From positions 1 to 5,968 of the forward strand of contig CANQHK010000074.1 in assembly GCA_947623645.1 (NCBI GenBank): DNA of 5,968 bases. Reading direction: 5' to 3'. Each line of letters starts with the position of its first letter. Position 1 is the first letter of the stretch. This stretch comes from an uncultured Bacilli bacterium (lineage in GTDB: Bacteria > Bacillota_I > Bacilli_A > RF39 > UBA660). This document shows, one piece after another, positions 5,190 through 5,968 of the stretch. Both the position numbers and the translations under genes were made by a program. The notes beneath the pieces are model-generated. The model searched no databases and was not told the origin of the DNA. It was given only the letters and a program-made list of their open reading frames with translations.

Positions 5190-5968
5190 TTATTGGTAAC
5201 CTTCAACCGTTGATAAAGAAAGATTGGATAGAGTTGATAAAACTACTTTATATAGATTAACCCTTCCTTCTCCTCCTCCATCTGAATATGCTGACATATA
5301 AACAGAAGCATTTTTGACTCCAGAATAAATTTGGCTTTTATTTAATACTTTTGTTGCAGTAGATCCTGATAGAAGTTCATCACTTGCTTTCGTACTTCCT
5401 CCTACTGTTGTTGTTAGATGCAAGGTTGAAGAATACTGTTTTGCATTCGTTATTACATAAATATATGGATACCCTTGTGTATCAAATAAAGGGGACCAGG
5501 CTTTAAGTCCTCCACCATAGCCAGAATAGTATCCTTTAACATAGATATAATCAGTAGCAATTTTAAATTTTCCCACATTATTTCCAACATCATATTTTTT
5601 AGTTGTCCAACTAGTACCTAAACGATTAATTCCATGTGCACCATCATATAAAATATAATGGTCTACTTTCCAATTAGCATATAACGTTTGTGCTGCTGTA
5701 ATCGTTACAGTTGTGGAATTTTCAATCTTACTTCCAGTTCCACCCGTTCCTGTATACCATCCAAGAAAGGTATATCCTGATCTGGTCGGAGTTGGTAAAC
5801 TTTTGTAAGTAGAACCATACGTTACTGTTAGAGTAGATGGGCTTACACTTCCTCCACTTGCATTAAAGGTTACTGTATAAGTGTTGGCTTGCCAATTAGC
5901 ATATAACGTTTGTGCTGCTGTAATCGTTACAGTTGTGGAATTTTCAATCTTACTTCCAGTTCCACCCG
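5190..5968 (-). CDS. Listeria-Bacteroides-repeat (Flg_new/InlB-B-like) surface protein, C-terminal part; 5' end outside window
   Basis: The frame is open from the right edge to a TAA at 5190-5192, giving 258 visible residues. Residues about 27-99 form one full repeat with the family hallmarks YTVTFNASGG, YGSTYKSLPTPTRSGYTFLGWYT and AAQTLYANW. Residues 1-25 are the end of the preceding copy. The unit is 74 residues (222 bases). Residues about 101-258 form an unrecognised C-terminal domain rich in Gly, Ser, Thr and Tyr (YILYDGAHGINRLGTSW, GYYSGYGGGLKAW, YSDGGGEGRVNLYKV), probably beta-rich. There is no LPXTG motif or C-terminal membrane span. Repeats of this kind occur in surface and secreted proteins such as internalins, where they act as stalks. 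The protein is therefore probably secreted or surface-exposed, but its signal peptide and attachment are not visible. The GTG at 5574-5576 is an internal Val codon, not a start. Confidence 0.9.
   Translation of the reverse strand, partial: GGTGSKIENSTTVTITAAQTLYANWQANTYTVTFNASGGSVSPSTLTVTYGSTYKSLPTPTRSGYTFLGWYTGTGGTGSKIENSTTVTITAAQTLYANWKVDHYILYDGAHGINRLGTSWTTKKYDVGNNVGKFKIATDYIYVKGYYSGYGGGLKAWSPLFDTQGYPYIYVITNAKQYSSTLHLTTTVGGSTKASDELLSGSTATKVLNKSQIYSGVKNASVYMSAYSDGGGEGRVNLYKVVLSTLSNLSLSTVEGYQ
5670..5746 (-). repeat. 77-bp direct repeat, copy 1
   Basis: This copy is identical over all 77 bases to 5892-5968, with an offset of 222 bases (74 codons, in frame). It encodes GGTGSKIENS through LYANW, the end of the surface protein repeat. 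Immediately leftward (5669 and below) the match stops as the C-terminal domain begins. Confidence 0.97.
5892..5968 (-). repeat. 77-bp direct repeat, copy 2 (continues past the window)
   Basis: This is identical to 5670-5746 and reaches the last base of the window, so the true repeat is probably longer, up to the full 222-base unit. Absence of any synonymous difference points to recent duplication or gene conversion. Confidence 0.97.

Noticed and set aside
5574..5576. GTG as the start of a 128-residue protein ending at 5190
   Set aside because: The frame is open from this codon to the right edge and encodes clear Listeria-Bacteroides repeats, so this is an internal Val codon of a larger protein.

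Overview
The window is a 5,968-base piece of a low-GC Gram-positive (Firmicutes) chromosome that uses the standard bacterial code (TGG for Trp, TGA and TAA as stops). Evidence for this is the A/T-rich composition, consensus sigma-A-type promoters, strong GGAGG-type ribosome binding sites, a Firmicutes-style LexA with GAAC-type operator half-sites, and surface proteins of the BspA/DUF285 and Listeria-Bacteroides-repeat classes. The combination resembles gut- or mucosa-associated Erysipelotrichia- or Mollicutes-related Bacilli. That placement is an inference from gene content, not from a marker match.

Left part (1-2703), housekeeping and SOS. lepA (elongation factor 4) runs leftward and is cut by the window edge. 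Upstream of it, also leftward, is a 49-codon gene for a single-span membrane microprotein. Its near-perfect promoter (TTGACA, 17 bases, TATGAT) has a LexA operator filling the spacer. The lexA gene is divergent to it, with its own promoter and two further operator-like sites. This is the position and regulation of the SOS division inhibitor YneA in Bacillus, but the protein is much shorter and has no LysM domain. The two divergent transcripts begin with an identical 20-base leader, present as a widely spaced inverted repeat. lexA ends at a bidirectional hairpin terminator.

Right part (2704-5968), surface proteins. Both genes run leftward. The first is a complete 773-residue protein with an N-terminal membrane segment, a TasA/camelysin-like N-terminal region and 17 BspA-type (DUF285) repeats of about 26 residues. 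The second, upstream of it, is the 3' part of a gene for a protein with 74-residue Listeria-Bacteroides (InlB-B/Flg_new-like) repeats and an unrecognised C-terminal domain. Its DNA repeats are identical over at least 77 bases. A terminator separates the two genes. The BspA-like gene then has its own promoter region, in which a run of 11 G lies between the possible -35 and -10 elements. This is the layout of a slipped-strand, phase-variable promoter.

The two most interesting items are the poly-G promoter in front of the BspA-like surface protein and the LexA-controlled membrane microprotein divergent from lexA. There are no RNA genes, CRISPR arrays or insertion sequences that I can support.
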